From assembly GCA_949287365.1 (NCBI GenBank), contig CASEGC010000015.1, positions 1 through 64,000 on the forward strand: 64,000 bases of DNA. Reading direction: 5' to 3'. This DNA comes from an uncultured Parabacteroides sp. Lineage in GTDB: Bacteria > Bacteroidota > Bacteroidia > Bacteroidales > Tannerellaceae. Position 1 is the stretch's first letter. Every line of letters begins with the position of its first letter. Shown here in pieces: positions 19,036 through 27,689 of the stretch. Both the position numbers and the translations under genes were made by a program. The notes under the pieces are model-generated. The model saw nothing but the letters and a program-made list of their open reading frames with translations, was not told the DNA's origin and made no database searches.

Positions 19036-20463
19036 TTCCACCGGCTTCAAGCCCATCTCCTCCGCCCGCTGGAGCATGAAACGGCGGGCGGCCTCGTACT
19101 CGTTCGGGATAACGCCGTCGAGAATGGCGTTCTTTATCGCCTCCTTCAATACGCCCACGGGTTTCGAGGGCGGCAGGCCGAAGACGCGCATAATCTCCTC
19201 GCCGGACACCGGAGGCTGGAAGTTGCGCACACGGTCTTTCTCCTCGATAATGGCCAGTTTCTCGCGCACCTTACGGAAATTCTCCAAGAAACGGCGCACC
19301 TTGTCCGGGTTCTTGCTCGTGATATCGGCCTCGCAAAGCTTCATCAGGTCATCGACATCATCGCCCGCGTCGAACAACAAGCGGCGAATCGCCGAGTCCG
19401 TCACCTCGTCGTCCGACAAGGCGATAGGGCGCATATGTAGGCTCACCATCTTCTGCACGTATTTCATCTTCTCGTTCATCGGGAGTTTCATCCGGCGGAA
19501 AATGCCGGGAATCATCTTCTCCCCTATGAAGTTATGATTGTGGAACGTCCATCCCAGACGAGGGTCGAAACGCTTCGTGGCGGGCTTGGCGATGTCGTGT
19601 AACAAGGCGCTCCAGCGCAGCCAAAGGTTGTCGGAGGTCCGGCTCAAGCGGTCCAGCACCATCAAGGTATGCGCGAAGTTGTCCTTGTGTCCGATGCCCT
19701 CCTTGGTCTCCACCCCCTTCAGTGCGGACAACTCCGGGAAAATAAGGGCGAGCAGGCCGCTTTTATCCAGCAAGTCGAAGCCGATGGAGGGTTTGGGAGA
19801 AAGAATCATCTTGTTCAGCTCGTCCACGATACGCTCCTTGGAGATAATCGCTATCCGCTTCCGGTTACGGACGATGGCGTCGAACGTGTCCGGGTCGATG
19901 AAGAAGCCCAGCTGCGTGGCGAAACGTATGGCGCGCATCATCCGCAGAGGGTCGTCGCTGAAGGTGATGTCCGGGTCCAAAGGCGTGCGAATCGTCAGCT
20001 CCTCCAAGTCGTCCAAACCGCCGAAAGGGTCCACCAGCTCACCGTACCGTTCCTTGTTGAGGCACAGGGCCAAGGCGTTGATAGTGAAGTCGCGACGGTT
20101 TTGGTCATCCTCCAAGGTCCCGTCCTCCACGACCGGCTTACGGCTGTCGTGGCTATACGACTCCTTGCGCGCCCCGACGAACTCCAGCTCCAGATCGCCC
20201 GCCTTCACCTGCGCCGTCCCGAAGTTCTTGAACACGGACAGGCAAGCCTTCTTGCCCAGCTTCTTGGCCACTCGCCTCGCCAACTCGATACCACTCCCTA
20301 CCGCCACCACGTCGATGTCTTCCGAGGGACGGTTCAAAAAAATGTCCCGCACGTACCCGCCTATCACGTAAGCCTCGACACCCAGCTCGTCCGCGGCGTC
20401 CGATATCAACCGGAAAGGCTCGGCGGAAATATGGTCCAATATCTCTTCCTCGCTTATATACAT
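19033..20463 (-). CDS. CCA tRNA nucleotidyltransferase / poly(A) polymerase family protein with HD domain
   Basis: Likely adds or repairs the 3' CCA end of tRNAs. The 476-residue protein opens with the class II nucleotidyltransferase head: [20 protein letters not shown] (GG and DxD motifs, about 28-47), then [11 protein letters not shown] and [18 protein letters not shown]. The middle holds an HD-type motif in [13 protein letters not shown] near residue 285. The start was placed at [11 protein letters not shown] because the longer frame would overlap the TACATTCG promoter element. The stop codon sits inside the 42-bp repeat array. Poly(A) polymerase activity cannot be excluded from sequence alone. 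Confidence 0.92.
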   Translation of the reverse strand: MYISEEEILDHISAEPFRLISDAADELGVEAYVIGGYVRDIFLNRPSEDIDVVAVGSGIELARRVAKKLGKKACLSVFKNFGTAQVKAGDLELEFVGARKESYSHDSRKPVVEDGTLEDDQNRRDFTINALALCLNKERYGELVDPFGGLDDLEELTIRTPLDPDITFSDDPLRMMRAIRFATQLGFFIDPDTFDAIVRNRKRIAIISKERIVDELNKMILSPKPSIGFDLLDKSGLLALIFPELSALKGVETKEGIGHKDNFAHTLMVLDRLSRTSDNLWLRWSALLHDIAKPATKRFDPRLGWTFHNHNFIGEKMIPGIFRRMKLPMNEKMKYVQKMVSLHMRPIALSDDEVTDSAIRRLLFDAGDDVDDLMKLCEADITSKNPDKVRRFLENFRKVREKLAIIEEKDRVRNFQPPVSGEEIMRVFGLPPSKPVGVLKEAIKNAILDGVIPNEYEAARRFMLQRAEEMGLKPVE

Positions 20464-20489
20464 TAAAAAACAATCGCTGAATGAAAACG

Positions 20490-20497
20490 CGAATGTA
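20490..20497 (-). promoter_or_regulatory. -7 promoter element (TACATTCG) for the tRNA nucleotidyltransferase gene
   Basis: TACATTCG followed by CG on the minus strand, 27 bp before the chosen start at 20463. It rules out the upstream ATG at 20502. Confidence 0.5.
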
Positions 20498-20520
20498 CGC
20501 AAAAAACCATGTTTTTTTCG

Positions 20521-20528
20521 TACATTTG
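20521..20528 (+). promoter_or_regulatory. -7 promoter element (TACATTTG) for the cyclophilin gene
   Basis: A consensus TAnnTTTG box 21 bp before the ATG at 20549, divergent from the element at 20490-20497. Confidence 0.55.
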
Positions 20529-20548
20529 GTCCCTCAAAAACTAATTAT

Positions 20549-21358
20549 ATGAAAAAAATATATGCCATCTTAGGAGTGTTATCGCTGTGCGCGACCCTCG
20601 CTTTCGCACGAGGCGAGGGCAAGACGGTCGTTATCCAGACGAACATCGGCACGATGAAAGCCGTCCTGTACGACGACGTGCCGAACCATACGCGGACATT
20701 CATCGAGCGGGCCCGGAGCGGAGCTTTCGACGGGACGCTCTTCACCCGCATCATCCCGGAGTTCATGATTCAAGGCGGGGCGCCCGATTCCCGTAACGCC
20801 CCGGCGGGCGCCCGGTGCGGCTTCGGCGACCGCACGGCCGAGATTATGCCGGAGTTCAACGAGAAATACTTCCACAAGCGAGGCGCCTTGGCCGCCCCGC
20901 GCCAGCCGGACGACGTGAATCCCCAAAAGAAATCGGACATGTCGCAGTTCTTCATCGTGCAAGGGAAGGTCTATCGGGGAGGCGAGCTGGACACGCTGGA
21001 ACGGACCGCCAATCACGCGGTGCGCCAAAAGGCGTTGAAGGAGTTCTACGTGCCGGTACGCGCCGAGCTGAACATGATGAAGGTGAGCAACCGGCGGGAA
21101 TACATCAAACGCCTGCGGGCAATCAACGCGCGGATAGACTCGGTCATCCGGGCGACGCCCGGCCACCTGCTCTTCACCGACGAGCAACGGAAGGCCTACA
21201 CGACCGTGGGAGGTTGCCATCACTTGGACGGGGAGTACACGATTTTCGGAGAGCTGACCGAAGGGTTCGACATCTTGGACCAAATAGCCACCCAACCGAG
21301 GGACGCGTACGACCGCCCCAAGAAAGACATCCGCATCTTGAGCGTAACCGTAATGTAG
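20549..21358 (+). CDS. Cyclophilin-type peptidylprolyl isomerase, exported
   Basis: A 269-residue periplasmic proline isomerase that should help fold exported proteins. A Sec signal peptide (MKKIYAILGVLSLCATLAFA) precedes the cyclophilin domain: TNIGTMKAVLYDD, then FDGTLFTRIIPEFMIQGGAP with the catalytic Arg and the FMIQGG motif, MSQFFIVQGK, and C-terminal TIFGELTEGFDILDQIA. An insertion of about 70 charged, helical residues (RQKALKEFYVPVRAELNMMK onward) splits the domain between its third and last motifs, as in other Bacteroidetes cyclophilins. The next gene starts 17 bp downstream, so the two are probably one unit. Confidence 0.94.
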   Translation: MKKIYAILGVLSLCATLAFARGEGKTVVIQTNIGTMKAVLYDDVPNHTRTFIERARSGAFDGTLFTRIIPEFMIQGGAPDSRNAPAGARCGFGDRTAEIMPEFNEKYFHKRGALAAPRQPDDVNPQKKSDMSQFFIVQGKVYRGGELDTLERTANHAVRQKALKEFYVPVRAELNMMKVSNRREYIKRLRAINARIDSVIRATPGHLLFTDEQRKAYTTVGGCHHLDGEYTIFGELTEGFDILDQIATQPRDAYDRPKKDIRILSVTVM

Positions 21359-21375
21359 GAGTTAAACAAGACAAT

Positions 21376-21756
21376 ATGCTGAAAAGAGACTTCATCATGG
21401 TGCAAATAGAGGAACTGGGCAAGATGGTCGCCCAGATGGTCCTCAACCGGAACGACAACGACGGCGCGCGAGAGAACCCGGAGCTTATCCAATCGGTCTA
21501 CACGTCACTGAACGTAGATACGGACTTCCTCCTCGCCAACACGCCCGACGCGATAAAACAGGCGCTGGATAAAGACGACGCTTGCGGCTTACCGCGCATG
21601 GAGCTTGCCGCGAAGACCTTGATAGAGGAAAGCTACCTCGCCCAAGAACCGGCGGGGCTACGGGCGAAAGCCAAGGAATTGCTGGAATACATCCAGCGCA
21701 ACGACTCCACTTTCTCCTTGGAGCGCATGGCGTTAATAGAGGAATTAAGACGATAG
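21376..21756 (+). CDS. Conserved hypothetical protein, possibly DUF6483-like
   Basis: A 126-residue acidic, probably all-helical cytoplasmic protein that starts MLKRDFIMVQIEELGKM. The opening MxKRDFIM with a following amphipathic helix resembles small proteins grouped as DUF6483, but I recall that family only loosely. The middle alternates short helices (LLANTPDAIKQAL, RMELAAKTLIEESY), which suggests a TPR-like helical fold. No catalytic motif is visible. It begins 17 bp after the cyclophilin stop. Function unknown. Confidence 0.75.
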   Translation: MLKRDFIMVQIEELGKMVAQMVLNRNDNDGARENPELIQSVYTSLNVDTDFLLANTPDAIKQALDKDDACGLPRMELAAKTLIEESYLAQEPAGLRAKAKELLEYIQRNDSTFSLERMALIEELRR

Positions 21757-21784
21757 CCGAGCGGACGGGCGTATCCCGCTTTCC

Positions 21785-21875
21785 GACCCCACCCGTGGGG
21801 TCCTTTAGGAGAGCACTCGTGGGGTACCTCGATATACCACTCGTGGGGTCCTTCAGGAGGGCACTCGTGGGGTCC
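21785..21875. repeat. 24-bp tandem repeat array (about 3.6 units)
   Basis: CACTCGTGGGGTCCTTCAGG-type units begin at 21790, 21814, 21838 and 21862, an exact 24-bp period; the second is the most diverged. Each unit has two small dyads, CAC-TC-GTG and TCCT-TC-AGGA, with centres about 12 bp apart. The first copy extends to a perfect dyad, GACCCCAC-CC-GTGGGGTC (21785-21802). It lies downstream of the 126-residue gene and 122 bp before the transporter promoter. Confidence 0.9.
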
Positions 21876-21997
21876 GAAAAGCGTCCTTCCTTGGGATGGC
21901 GGTCACCTTGGCGTCCGTCACGCCAGTGATGGTATATGAGATTGACAACGACTACGCCGATATGCCGTTCTCATATAAAAGGTATCGTATTTTTATG

Positions 21998-22005
21998 TAC
22001 TTTCG
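21998..22005 (+). promoter_or_regulatory. -7 promoter element (TACTTTCG) for the AspT/YidE-like transporter
   Basis: TACTTTCG followed by CGG, 25 bp before the ATG at 22030. A 9-bp inverted repeat (TATATGAGA at 21933-21941, TCTCATATA at 21969-21977) overlaps the expected -33 region and could be an operator; that part is speculative. Confidence 0.5.
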
Positions 22006-22029
22006 CGGCGTCATACAAAACGAGTCACA

Positions 22030-23697
22030 ATGAATTGGTTACTTGAGACATTCACCGAACCCACCATGATACAAGCGGTGGCGGTTCTCTCCATCGTCTC
22101 GGCGATAGGTGTGTATCTGGGACGGCTAAAGTTCTTCGGCATCTCGCTGGGTGTCACCTTCGTATTCTTCACGGGTATCTTGGTCAGCCATTTCGGCATT
22201 GCGATAAACAAGGACATGCTGAACTTCGCGCAAAACTTCGGACTCATCATCTTCGTCTATACCTTGGGCCTGCAGGTGGGACCGAGCTTCTTCTCCTCCA
22301 TGAAGAAAGAGGGCGTGCTGCTGAACACCATGGGCCTGGCGGTCATCGCCTTGGGCATCCTGCTGACCTTGGTTTTCCATTGGACCAGCGGCGTATCCAT
22401 GCCCGTGATGGTAGGCCTGCTCTCCGGCGCGGTGACGAACACCCCCGCCTTGGGAGCCGCCCAGCAAGCCCTGCTGCAAACGGAGCCGGAGAACGTGAGG
22501 AACGTGACCGACATGGCGTTGGCGTGCGCCGTCACCTACCCGTTGGGCGTGGTAGGCGTGATACTCGCCATCGTCGCGCTGAAGGCGTTGTTCGCCAAGA
22601 AGACGAAGGACCTGCGCAAGGAGCAGGACACCGCCACCTTCGTCGCCGAGTTCCAGGTGCTGAACCCTTCCATATATAATAAAAGCATCCGGCAGGTGAT
22701 GCGACTGACGGAGAAGCATTTCGTCATCTCCCGCCTGTGGCGCGACGGGAAAGTGACCATTCCCACCTCCGACACGGTGCTGAAGGAGAAAGACCACTTG
22801 CTCGTCATCTCCGTGAAAGCGGACGTGGAGCGTATCAAGACCCTCTTCGGCGAGCAGGAGAACACCGACTGGAACAAGAAAGACATCGACTGGAACGCCA
22901 TCGACAGCCAGCTGATATCACGACGCATCGTGGTGACCCGCAACCGGGTGAACGGGGTGAAACTCGGCTCGCTGCGCCTCCGTAACCTGTACGGCATCAA
23001 CATCACGAGAGTGAACCGCGCCGGCATCGACCTGATAGCTTCCCCCGACCTTCGACTGCAAATCGGCGACAAGCTGACCATCGTGGGCGAGGCGAACTCC
23101 GTGAACAACGTCGGGAAAATCCTCGGCGACGAGCTGAAGCGGCTGGACAACCCCAACCTGCTCGCCATATTCGTAGGGCTCGCGCTGGGCGTGCTTATCG
23201 GTTCCATACCGATTCCCCTGCCGGGCATGGACACGCCTATCAAACTGGGCGTGGCGGGCGGACCAATTATCGTTGGCATCCTGATGGGCGCGTTCGGACC
23301 GCGTTTCCACCTGACCACCTACACCACGCAAAGCGCCAACCTGATGATGCGGCAATTCGGTATCGTCATTTATCTGGCGGGACTGGGGCTGGACTCCGGC
23401 GCACACTTCTTCGAGACCGTCTTCCAAGCCGAAGGCCTCCTCTGGATTGGCATCGGCTTCCTGCTGACCCTCATTCCGGTATTGATCGTAGGCTTCGCCG
23501 CCTCGCGGTTCTTCAAGATAGACTACGCCCATAATGTGGGTATGCTGTGCGGAAGCATGGCGAACCCGATGGCGCTGAACTACGCCAACACGACCGTCGA
23601 GGGCGACGAGCCGTCCGTATCGTACGCCACGGTTTACCCGCTTTCCATGTTCATCCGGGTGATTTCCGCCCAACTCTTGATTATGCTGTTCACCTGA
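22030..23697 (+). CDS. AspT/YidE/YbjL-type antiporter with RCK_C domains
   Basis: A 555-residue inner-membrane transporter. About five membrane segments lie in residues 8-200 (PTMIQAVAVLSIVSAIGVYL, FGLIIFVYTLGLQVGPSFF, MPVMVGLLSGAVTNTPALG). Then come two cytoplasmic RCK_C/TrkA-C-type domains (about 210-285 and 295-375, for example DTVLKEKDHLLVISVKADVE) and a second set of membrane segments that repeats the GLxxG and MCGSMANPMALNYAN motifs. This inverted duplication around paired RCK_C domains is the YidE/YbjL layout. The substrate is not predictable; amino or organic acids are usual for the family. Its 3' end overlaps the convergent methyltransferase gene by 8 bp. Confidence 0.92.
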   Translation: MNWLLETFTEPTMIQAVAVLSIVSAIGVYLGRLKFFGISLGVTFVFFTGILVSHFGIAINKDMLNFAQNFGLIIFVYTLGLQVGPSFFSSMKKEGVLLNTMGLAVIALGILLTLVFHWTSGVSMPVMVGLLSGAVTNTPALGAAQQALLQTEPENVRNVTDMALACAVTYPLGVVGVILAIVALKALFAKKTKDLRKEQDTATFVAEFQVLNPSIYNKSIRQVMRLTEKHFVISRLWRDGKVTIPTSDTVLKEKDHLLVISVKADVERIKTLFGEQENTDWNKKDIDWNAIDSQLISRRIVVTRNRVNGVKLGSLRLRNLYGINITRVNRAGIDLIASPDLRLQIGDKLTIVGEANSVNNVGKILGDELKRLDNPNLLAIFVGLALGVLIGSIPIPLPGMDTPIKLGVAGGPIIVGILMGAFGPRFHLTTYTTQSANLMMRQFGIVIYLAGLGLDSGAHFFETVFQAEGLLWIGIGFLLTLIPVLIVGFAASRFFKIDYAHNVGMLCGSMANPMALNYANTTVEGDEPSVSYATVYPLSMFIRVISAQLLIMLFT

Positions 23698-24883
23698 CAA
23701 GCTTCCGGCAACGGATCAACACCTTCTCCTCCCCCGCCAAGGTGGTGGCGAAAAGATAGACATCGCCCCCCTCGCGGATGCCCGTCCGTTTCCGTAGTTC
23801 CGCCACGGAAAGCGGGAAATTACGGGCTGTAACGTTCGCTCGAGGGATTCGCTTGACCAGCCCCTTGAGCGACTTGCCGTTAAATGGGATGACCTCCTCC
23901 ACCCGGAACGAACGGCCGGGGAAATCTTCCGACCAATTATCCGAAGTGTATAAATGGCTGCTCACGTGCAACTTGTCCAATCCATATCGTGCGCCCACCG
24001 ACTTGAAAGCGCCCGCCTTCAAGATGGAAGCGTTCGGTTCGTACAGATAGTCGCGGACCACGCTACGGACCACGCCCGCCATCGTCCGTTCCTCGGCGAG
24101 CGAAAAACAGAAACGCTCCTCCCGCCCATCCGAGGCGAAATTCACGCAACAGACTTGAGGGCTCGTCGCCTCCGCTTCCCGCTCCATATCGAAAAGCAGC
24201 TCCTTGCACTCGTTCCTCACGGACAAGACATGCACGGCGACGGTCCGCGGCAATAGCTCCAGTGTCATCGCGATATCCGCCATAGGCGAGAGCTTCGCCA
24301 AGACTCGCGGAGCGTGGCGAAACAACAAAGGCAAGAGCCGCGGCAAGTCCGGTTCGCAATCGCTCAAGGCGAAAACCCGCCTGTCGCCCTCACCCCGCCG
24401 AGCCGGGTCCACATAAAACAAATCCACGTCCTCCAAACGTTCCACCCAATCCGCGGCGTCGCCACTCAGCGTCTCGATATTCGTCGCGCCCAACAATCCG
24501 AAATTATGTTCAGCCACCTCACGATATTCAGGAAAACGCTCGATATAAATCACCCGTCGGGCGGAAAGGGAAAAGAAATAACTATCCACGCCCAAGCCAC
24601 CGGTCAAGTCGCATAGGCAAGACACTTGCCCCACCAATTCCCGCTTGTACGACGCCGTCCGCTCCGAGGAGCACTGCTCGGCCGCTATCCGAGAAGGGAA
24701 AAGCAAACGAGGCTCCCGATACCACGAGGGCAACTTCTCGCGAATCCGCCTCCGGGCCTCAATCTGGTCCACGGCGAAAAGCACGTCGATTCCCGGGTAA
24801 CGAGCCGCCGAAAGCAAAAGCCGGCTCGCGTCATCCGACGCATGCTCCCTGATAAAGTCAAAAAATTCCTTCGAATAATCCAT
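23690..24883 (-). CDS. Class I SAM-dependent methyltransferase with THUMP-like domain
   Basis: A 397-residue protein, probably an RNA or nucleotide methyltransferase of the THUMP-like family common in Bacteroidetes. The SAM-binding region is VSCLCDLTGGLGVDSYFFS (about residue 88), with a following acidic strand YIERFPEYREVAEHN and the motif VDLFYVDPARR near 155. The C-terminal part (about 330-397) is the likely THUMP-like region. The start MDYSKEFF was chosen because the frame is open further upstream into array 3, yet a TATTTTCG promoter element lies only 34 bp before this ATG. The substrate is unknown. Confidence 0.88.
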   Translation of the reverse strand: MDYSKEFFDFIREHASDDASRLLLSAARYPGIDVLFAVDQIEARRRIREKLPSWYREPRLLFPSRIAAEQCSSERTASYKRELVGQVSCLCDLTGGLGVDSYFFSLSARRVIYIERFPEYREVAEHNFGLLGATNIETLSGDAADWVERLEDVDLFYVDPARRGEGDRRVFALSDCEPDLPRLLPLLFRHAPRVLAKLSPMADIAMTLELLPRTVAVHVLSVRNECKELLFDMEREAEATSPQVCCVNFASDGREERFCFSLAEERTMAGVVRSVVRDYLYEPNASILKAGAFKSVGARYGLDKLHVSSHLYTSDNWSEDFPGRSFRVEEVIPFNGKSLKGLVKRIPRANVTARNFPLSVAELRKRTGIREGGDVYLFATTLAGEEKVLIRCRKLVR

Positions 24884-24916
24884 AGCCACTACGTAACGGT
24901 GAAAAATAACCTCCCG

Positions 24917-24924
24917 CGAAAATA
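24917..24924 (-). promoter_or_regulatory. -7 promoter element (TATTTTCG) for the methyltransferase gene
   Basis: TATTTTCG followed by CGG on the minus strand, 34 bp before the start at 24883 and 92 bp from array 3. Confidence 0.5.
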
Positions 24925-25015
24925 CGACTAATTCCGCTGTGACAAAAGAATATCCATCGAAGGATATTCCCCGTCTCGCCACTGAGAAAAAAGGATTTCT
25001 TCCATAAAAAAACTC

Positions 25016-25097
25016 TATCTTTAGCCTAAAGATACGCATCTTTAAGCTGAAGATACATATCTTTAAGTTGAAGATATATATCTTTAGGCTAAAGATA
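25016..25097. repeat. Array 3: four 19-bp palindromic units at 21-bp pitch
   Basis: Units are at 25016-25034, 25037-25055, 25058-25076 and 25079-25097. Unit 4 is the exact reverse complement of unit 1, and the flanks AAAAACTC and GAGTTTTT also pair, so the whole ~98 bp is one large imperfect palindrome built of four small ones. It sits near the middle of the 347-bp divergent gap, 92 bp from one -7 element and 99 bp from the other. I see nothing else in the gap. Confidence 0.95.
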
Positions 25098-25195
25098 GAG
25101 TTTTTACCGGCGGAAATTTTATTTTGTTACGGCCTCTCTCCTCTTTTTGATGCCCGCGACGTTTCTTGTTTCTTGGGTGTTTTCGGGCTAAGTCG

Positions 25196-25203
25196 TATAT
25201 TCG
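25196..25203 (+). promoter_or_regulatory. -7 promoter element (TATATTCG) for the HAD hydrolase gene
   Basis: TATATTCG followed by CGG, 28 bp before the ATG at 25231. TTG triplets lie about 20-28 bp upstream. Confidence 0.5.
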
Positions 25204-25230
25204 CGGCAGACAAACAAGAACAGAGGACTT

Positions 25231-26007
25231 ATGATTAAGGCGGTATTTTTGGATATAGACGGAACGCTGGTCAGCTTCAAGACCCATAAACTTCCGGAAT
25301 CGACCATTTGGGCTTTGGACCGGTTGAGGGAGAAAGGCATCAAGGTCTTCATCGCCTCCGGGCGCCAACTGCAATCCATTAATAATGTAGGGACACAGAA
25401 GTTCGACGGCTATGTCACGCTGAATGGCGGATATTGTTTGAGCGGAACGGGAGATTTAGTCTACAAACATCGCATACCAGCGGAAGACATCGACGCGTTG
25501 ATTCGTTATCAGGAGCAAATGGAGCCTTTCCCGTGCGCGTTGGTGGAAGAGGATGGGCTTTATTTGAATTACAAGGATGAATCAGTAGACGAGGTCTTTC
25601 GGCTCCTCGATTTTCCCTGTCCGCCTATTCGTCCGCTTCAGGGAAATGGAGGAAAAGAGGTGTTCCAACTGATAGCCTTTTTCACGTCGGGCCAAGAGGA
25701 ACGTATCATGTCGGTATTGCCTCATTGCGAGGCTACTCGTTGGAACCCCTTATTCGCGGACGTGATTCCCTCCGGGAGCAGCAAGGCGGTCGGCATCGAC
25801 AAGATGATTGCGTATTACGGAATTCTGTTAAACGAGACGATGGCTTTCGGGGATGGAGGGAATGATATATCGATGCTTCGCCACACGGGAATTGGTGTCG
25901 CCATGGGCAACGCGGATGAGGAGGTGAAAAAAGCGGCGGATTACGTGACCACCTCCGTGGATGACGATGGTATTCTTAACGCCTTAAAACATTTCAACGT
26001 ATTATAA
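25231..26007 (+). CDS. Cof-type HAD-superfamily phosphatase
   Basis: A 258-residue cytoplasmic phosphatase of HAD subfamily IIB. Motif I is FLDIDGTLVSF (nucleophile Asp9, acid Asp11), motif II IASGRQ near residue 45, motif III Lys in SKAVGIDKMI near 190, and motif IV GDGGNDISMLRHTGIGVAMG near 212. The C2-type cap lies between motifs II and III. Sugar phosphates, FMN or other small phosphate esters are usual substrates; the exact one cannot be told. It appears to be transcribed alone. Confidence 0.94.
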   Translation: MIKAVFLDIDGTLVSFKTHKLPESTIWALDRLREKGIKVFIASGRQLQSINNVGTQKFDGYVTLNGGYCLSGTGDLVYKHRIPAEDIDALIRYQEQMEPFPCALVEEDGLYLNYKDESVDEVFRLLDFPCPPIRPLQGNGGKEVFQLIAFFTSGQEERIMSVLPHCEATRWNPLFADVIPSGSSKAVGIDKMIAYYGILLNETMAFGDGGNDISMLRHTGIGVAMGNADEEVKKAADYVTTSVDDDGILNALKHFNVL

Positions 26008-26109
26008 ATAAGTGTTTATTACGATAGATTTTCTGGGCAACAATCTTAAAACATACGAAAAACATGCCGGATTATTATGTTTTACAACATATTTTCTGCG
26101 AAAATCGCT

Positions 26110-26117
26110 TATCTTCG
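26110..26117 (+). promoter_or_regulatory. -7 promoter element (TATCTTCG) before a small ORF
   Basis: TATCTTCG followed by CG lies 74 bp before the small ORF at 26192. It is the main reason to take that ORF as a separate gene rather than the longer frame from 26012. Confidence 0.4.
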
Positions 26118-26191
26118 CGATGTATTTGAAAAAGAGATTGTTTAGAATTATTTTATTAACCAGCTTTTCAGGAGTGAAAAGCATAAAACTT

Positions 26192-26353
26192 ATGATTATG
26201 AGAGAGAATGAGAAAGTTTATCGCACTTTGGCGATGTTACGTTATCAGGCTGACCGTTATCAATCGGCCGGAAACGGAGCGATGAGCCAGCGGGTGAACG
26301 CTGAGATTCGTCGCCTCATGAATGAGATCCATGCGGACGCCGAGAAGAACTGA
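26192..26353 (+). CDS. Small hypothetical protein (53 residues)
   Basis: The frame is open from 26012, but the promoter-like element at 26110 and the change from AT-rich noncoding-looking sequence point to a start at 26192 or 26198. The product MxMRENEKVYRTLAMLRYQA continues as a charged, probably helical peptide ending EIHADAEKN. No family is recognised. It may be a small regulator or a structural peptide. A T-run (26478-26485) that could end the transcript follows about 125 bp downstream, with only a weak stem before it. The 150 bp between this ORF and the next convergent gene holds nothing else I can support. Confidence 0.5.
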   Translation: MIMRENEKVYRTLAMLRYQADRYQSAGNGAMSQRVNAEIRRLMNEIHADAEKN

Positions 26354-26503
26354 TGTTCCGCGTTGGATGTAAAAAAGTAGATGTAGAAAATAAGATGTCG
26401 TCTCTTACCTCCTGTTCAAACGGGTCGGTGAGAGATGCTGGGGAGGAGGATTTCCTGAGGCGAGAGCCGGAGGAGAGCCTTTTTTTGTTTATAGTATGCC
26501 CGC

Positions 26504-27529
26504 TCAATCCAACAATTCGGCTAATTCCCGCCGCAAGTCCTCTCCTCGTAAATCTTTGGAGATAATCAATCCATTAGAGGTATCTATTAAAAAGTTATTG
26601 GGTATTCCGGTCAGGCCGTAAGCCCGCCAGAAAGGATGAAAACTGTAGGGTTTGTCGAAAGAGGCGATGATATTTATCCAATCCAGACCTTCATGAACTA
26701 TGGTTTGTTCCCATACATCCCGGTTATTGTCAAAGGCTACGGCGAATATCTCCAAACCCTTATCCTTATATTCTTCATATGTGTTTTTTAGGTTTGGAAG
26801 CTCGGCTCGGCAAGGACCGCACCACGTGCCCCAAAAATCCAACAAGACATATTTCGTCTCTTTCCGGCTAATTATCTTGCCTAAAAAGATGGAATCGCCT
26901 TTAATGTCGGTTCCTCTCAAGTCGTAATAAGGAGTGCCTACTTCCGCTTTGACGGCGTTTACTTTTTCCTCTACTTTGATGAATAAAGGGTGTTCTCGCA
27001 TTTCAGGCGGAAATCCCGCGATCAATTCTTGAAGCTCGTTTTTAGAAAGGAACGCCCTCAGTTCGTCAATAAAATGAATGCCTAACACGTCGTGATGCTC
27101 CTCCGCGACCTCCTGCGCCATGGTTTGCCAATCTTTCGGAGCGTCCCGATACAAGCGGTCCAGCTGATTGTTGATTTCATTCATAGGGCTTCCTTCCATC
27201 AAGTAAAAGCCGGAGACCGTATCATGATGATAAGTGATAGTATGTCCGGTTTCCAAGAAAAAATAGTTACTTATTTGCCGTTGCGTTCGCGGGTCGGACG
27301 ATGTTCCCATATAAAGCATACCAATGCCCGTACCGATGTTCTCGCTTTCTATCCGGAACGTGTGATTTTCTATCCGCGCGGAGTCCAAAAGACTCCAGTT
27401 CGTAGCGTCGGCCACGAACATGTACTGCCCGTTTTCGAACGCGTGATCTTCTCCTTCTATGATGTAGGTGTTTTTGGCCTCGCAGGAAACTAATAATATG
27501 GCGATGCCCAAAATCGACCATTCTTTCAT
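26504..27529 (-). CDS. TlpA/thioredoxin-like lipoprotein with DUF4369-like N-terminal domain
   Basis: A 341-residue periplasm-facing redox lipoprotein. The start at MKEWSILG gives a signal peptide with lipobox LVSC (Cys16); longer frames upstream add an implausible leader. Residues of about 22-200 resemble the DUF4369 domain (NTYIIEGEDHAFENGQYMF). The C-terminal 140 residues are an AhpC/TSA-type thioredoxin fold with the active site FWGTWCGPCRAELPNLK near residue 235 and a cis-Pro region GLTGIPNNFLID. Such proteins reduce disulfides or act in cytochrome maturation; the partner is unknown. It is read divergently from the M28 peptidase. Confidence 0.92.
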   Translation of the reverse strand: MKEWSILGIAILLVSCEAKNTYIIEGEDHAFENGQYMFVADATNWSLLDSARIENHTFRIESENIGTGIGMLYMGTSSDPRTQRQISNYFFLETGHTITYHHDTVSGFYLMEGSPMNEINNQLDRLYRDAPKDWQTMAQEVAEEHHDVLGIHFIDELRAFLSKNELQELIAGFPPEMREHPLFIKVEEKVNAVKAEVGTPYYDLRGTDIKGDSIFLGKIISRKETKYVLLDFWGTWCGPCRAELPNLKNTYEEYKDKGLEIFAVAFDNNRDVWEQTIVHEGLDWINIIASFDKPYSFHPFWRAYGLTGIPNNFLIDTSNGLIISKDLRGEDLRRELAELLD

Positions 27530-27634
27530 ACTTTTTAATTTGTCAGAGACACTGTTTAAACGCATATCCTGGATAATCGTATGTTTAGTTATCGAATAAA
27601 TGAAAGCGCAAGTTATAAAAAAAATAGAATTCAT

Positions 27635-27642
27635 TACTTTCG
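27635..27642 (+). promoter_or_regulatory. -7 promoter element (TACTTTCG) for the M28 peptidase gene
   Basis: TACTTTCG followed by CG, 48 bp before the start at 27690. It excludes the in-frame ATG at 27600. Confidence 0.45.
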
Positions 27643-27689
27643 CGAAGAGAAAAGCTGAACAAAATAAAATCATTAAAAAACACGATGCG

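Noticed and set aside
24884..25039. N-terminal extension of the methyltransferase gene into array 3
   Set aside because: The extension would begin in the repeat and would include the TATTTTCG promoter element; the ATG at 24883 gives a normal start. Similar over-long starts were trimmed for the 19033, 26504, 27690, 28788, 37688, 46006, 58909 and 61519 genes.
26353..26565. 70-residue plus-strand frame after the small ORF
   Set aside because: It overlaps the 3' end of the convergent TlpA-like gene and has no promoter, ribosome-site or family support.
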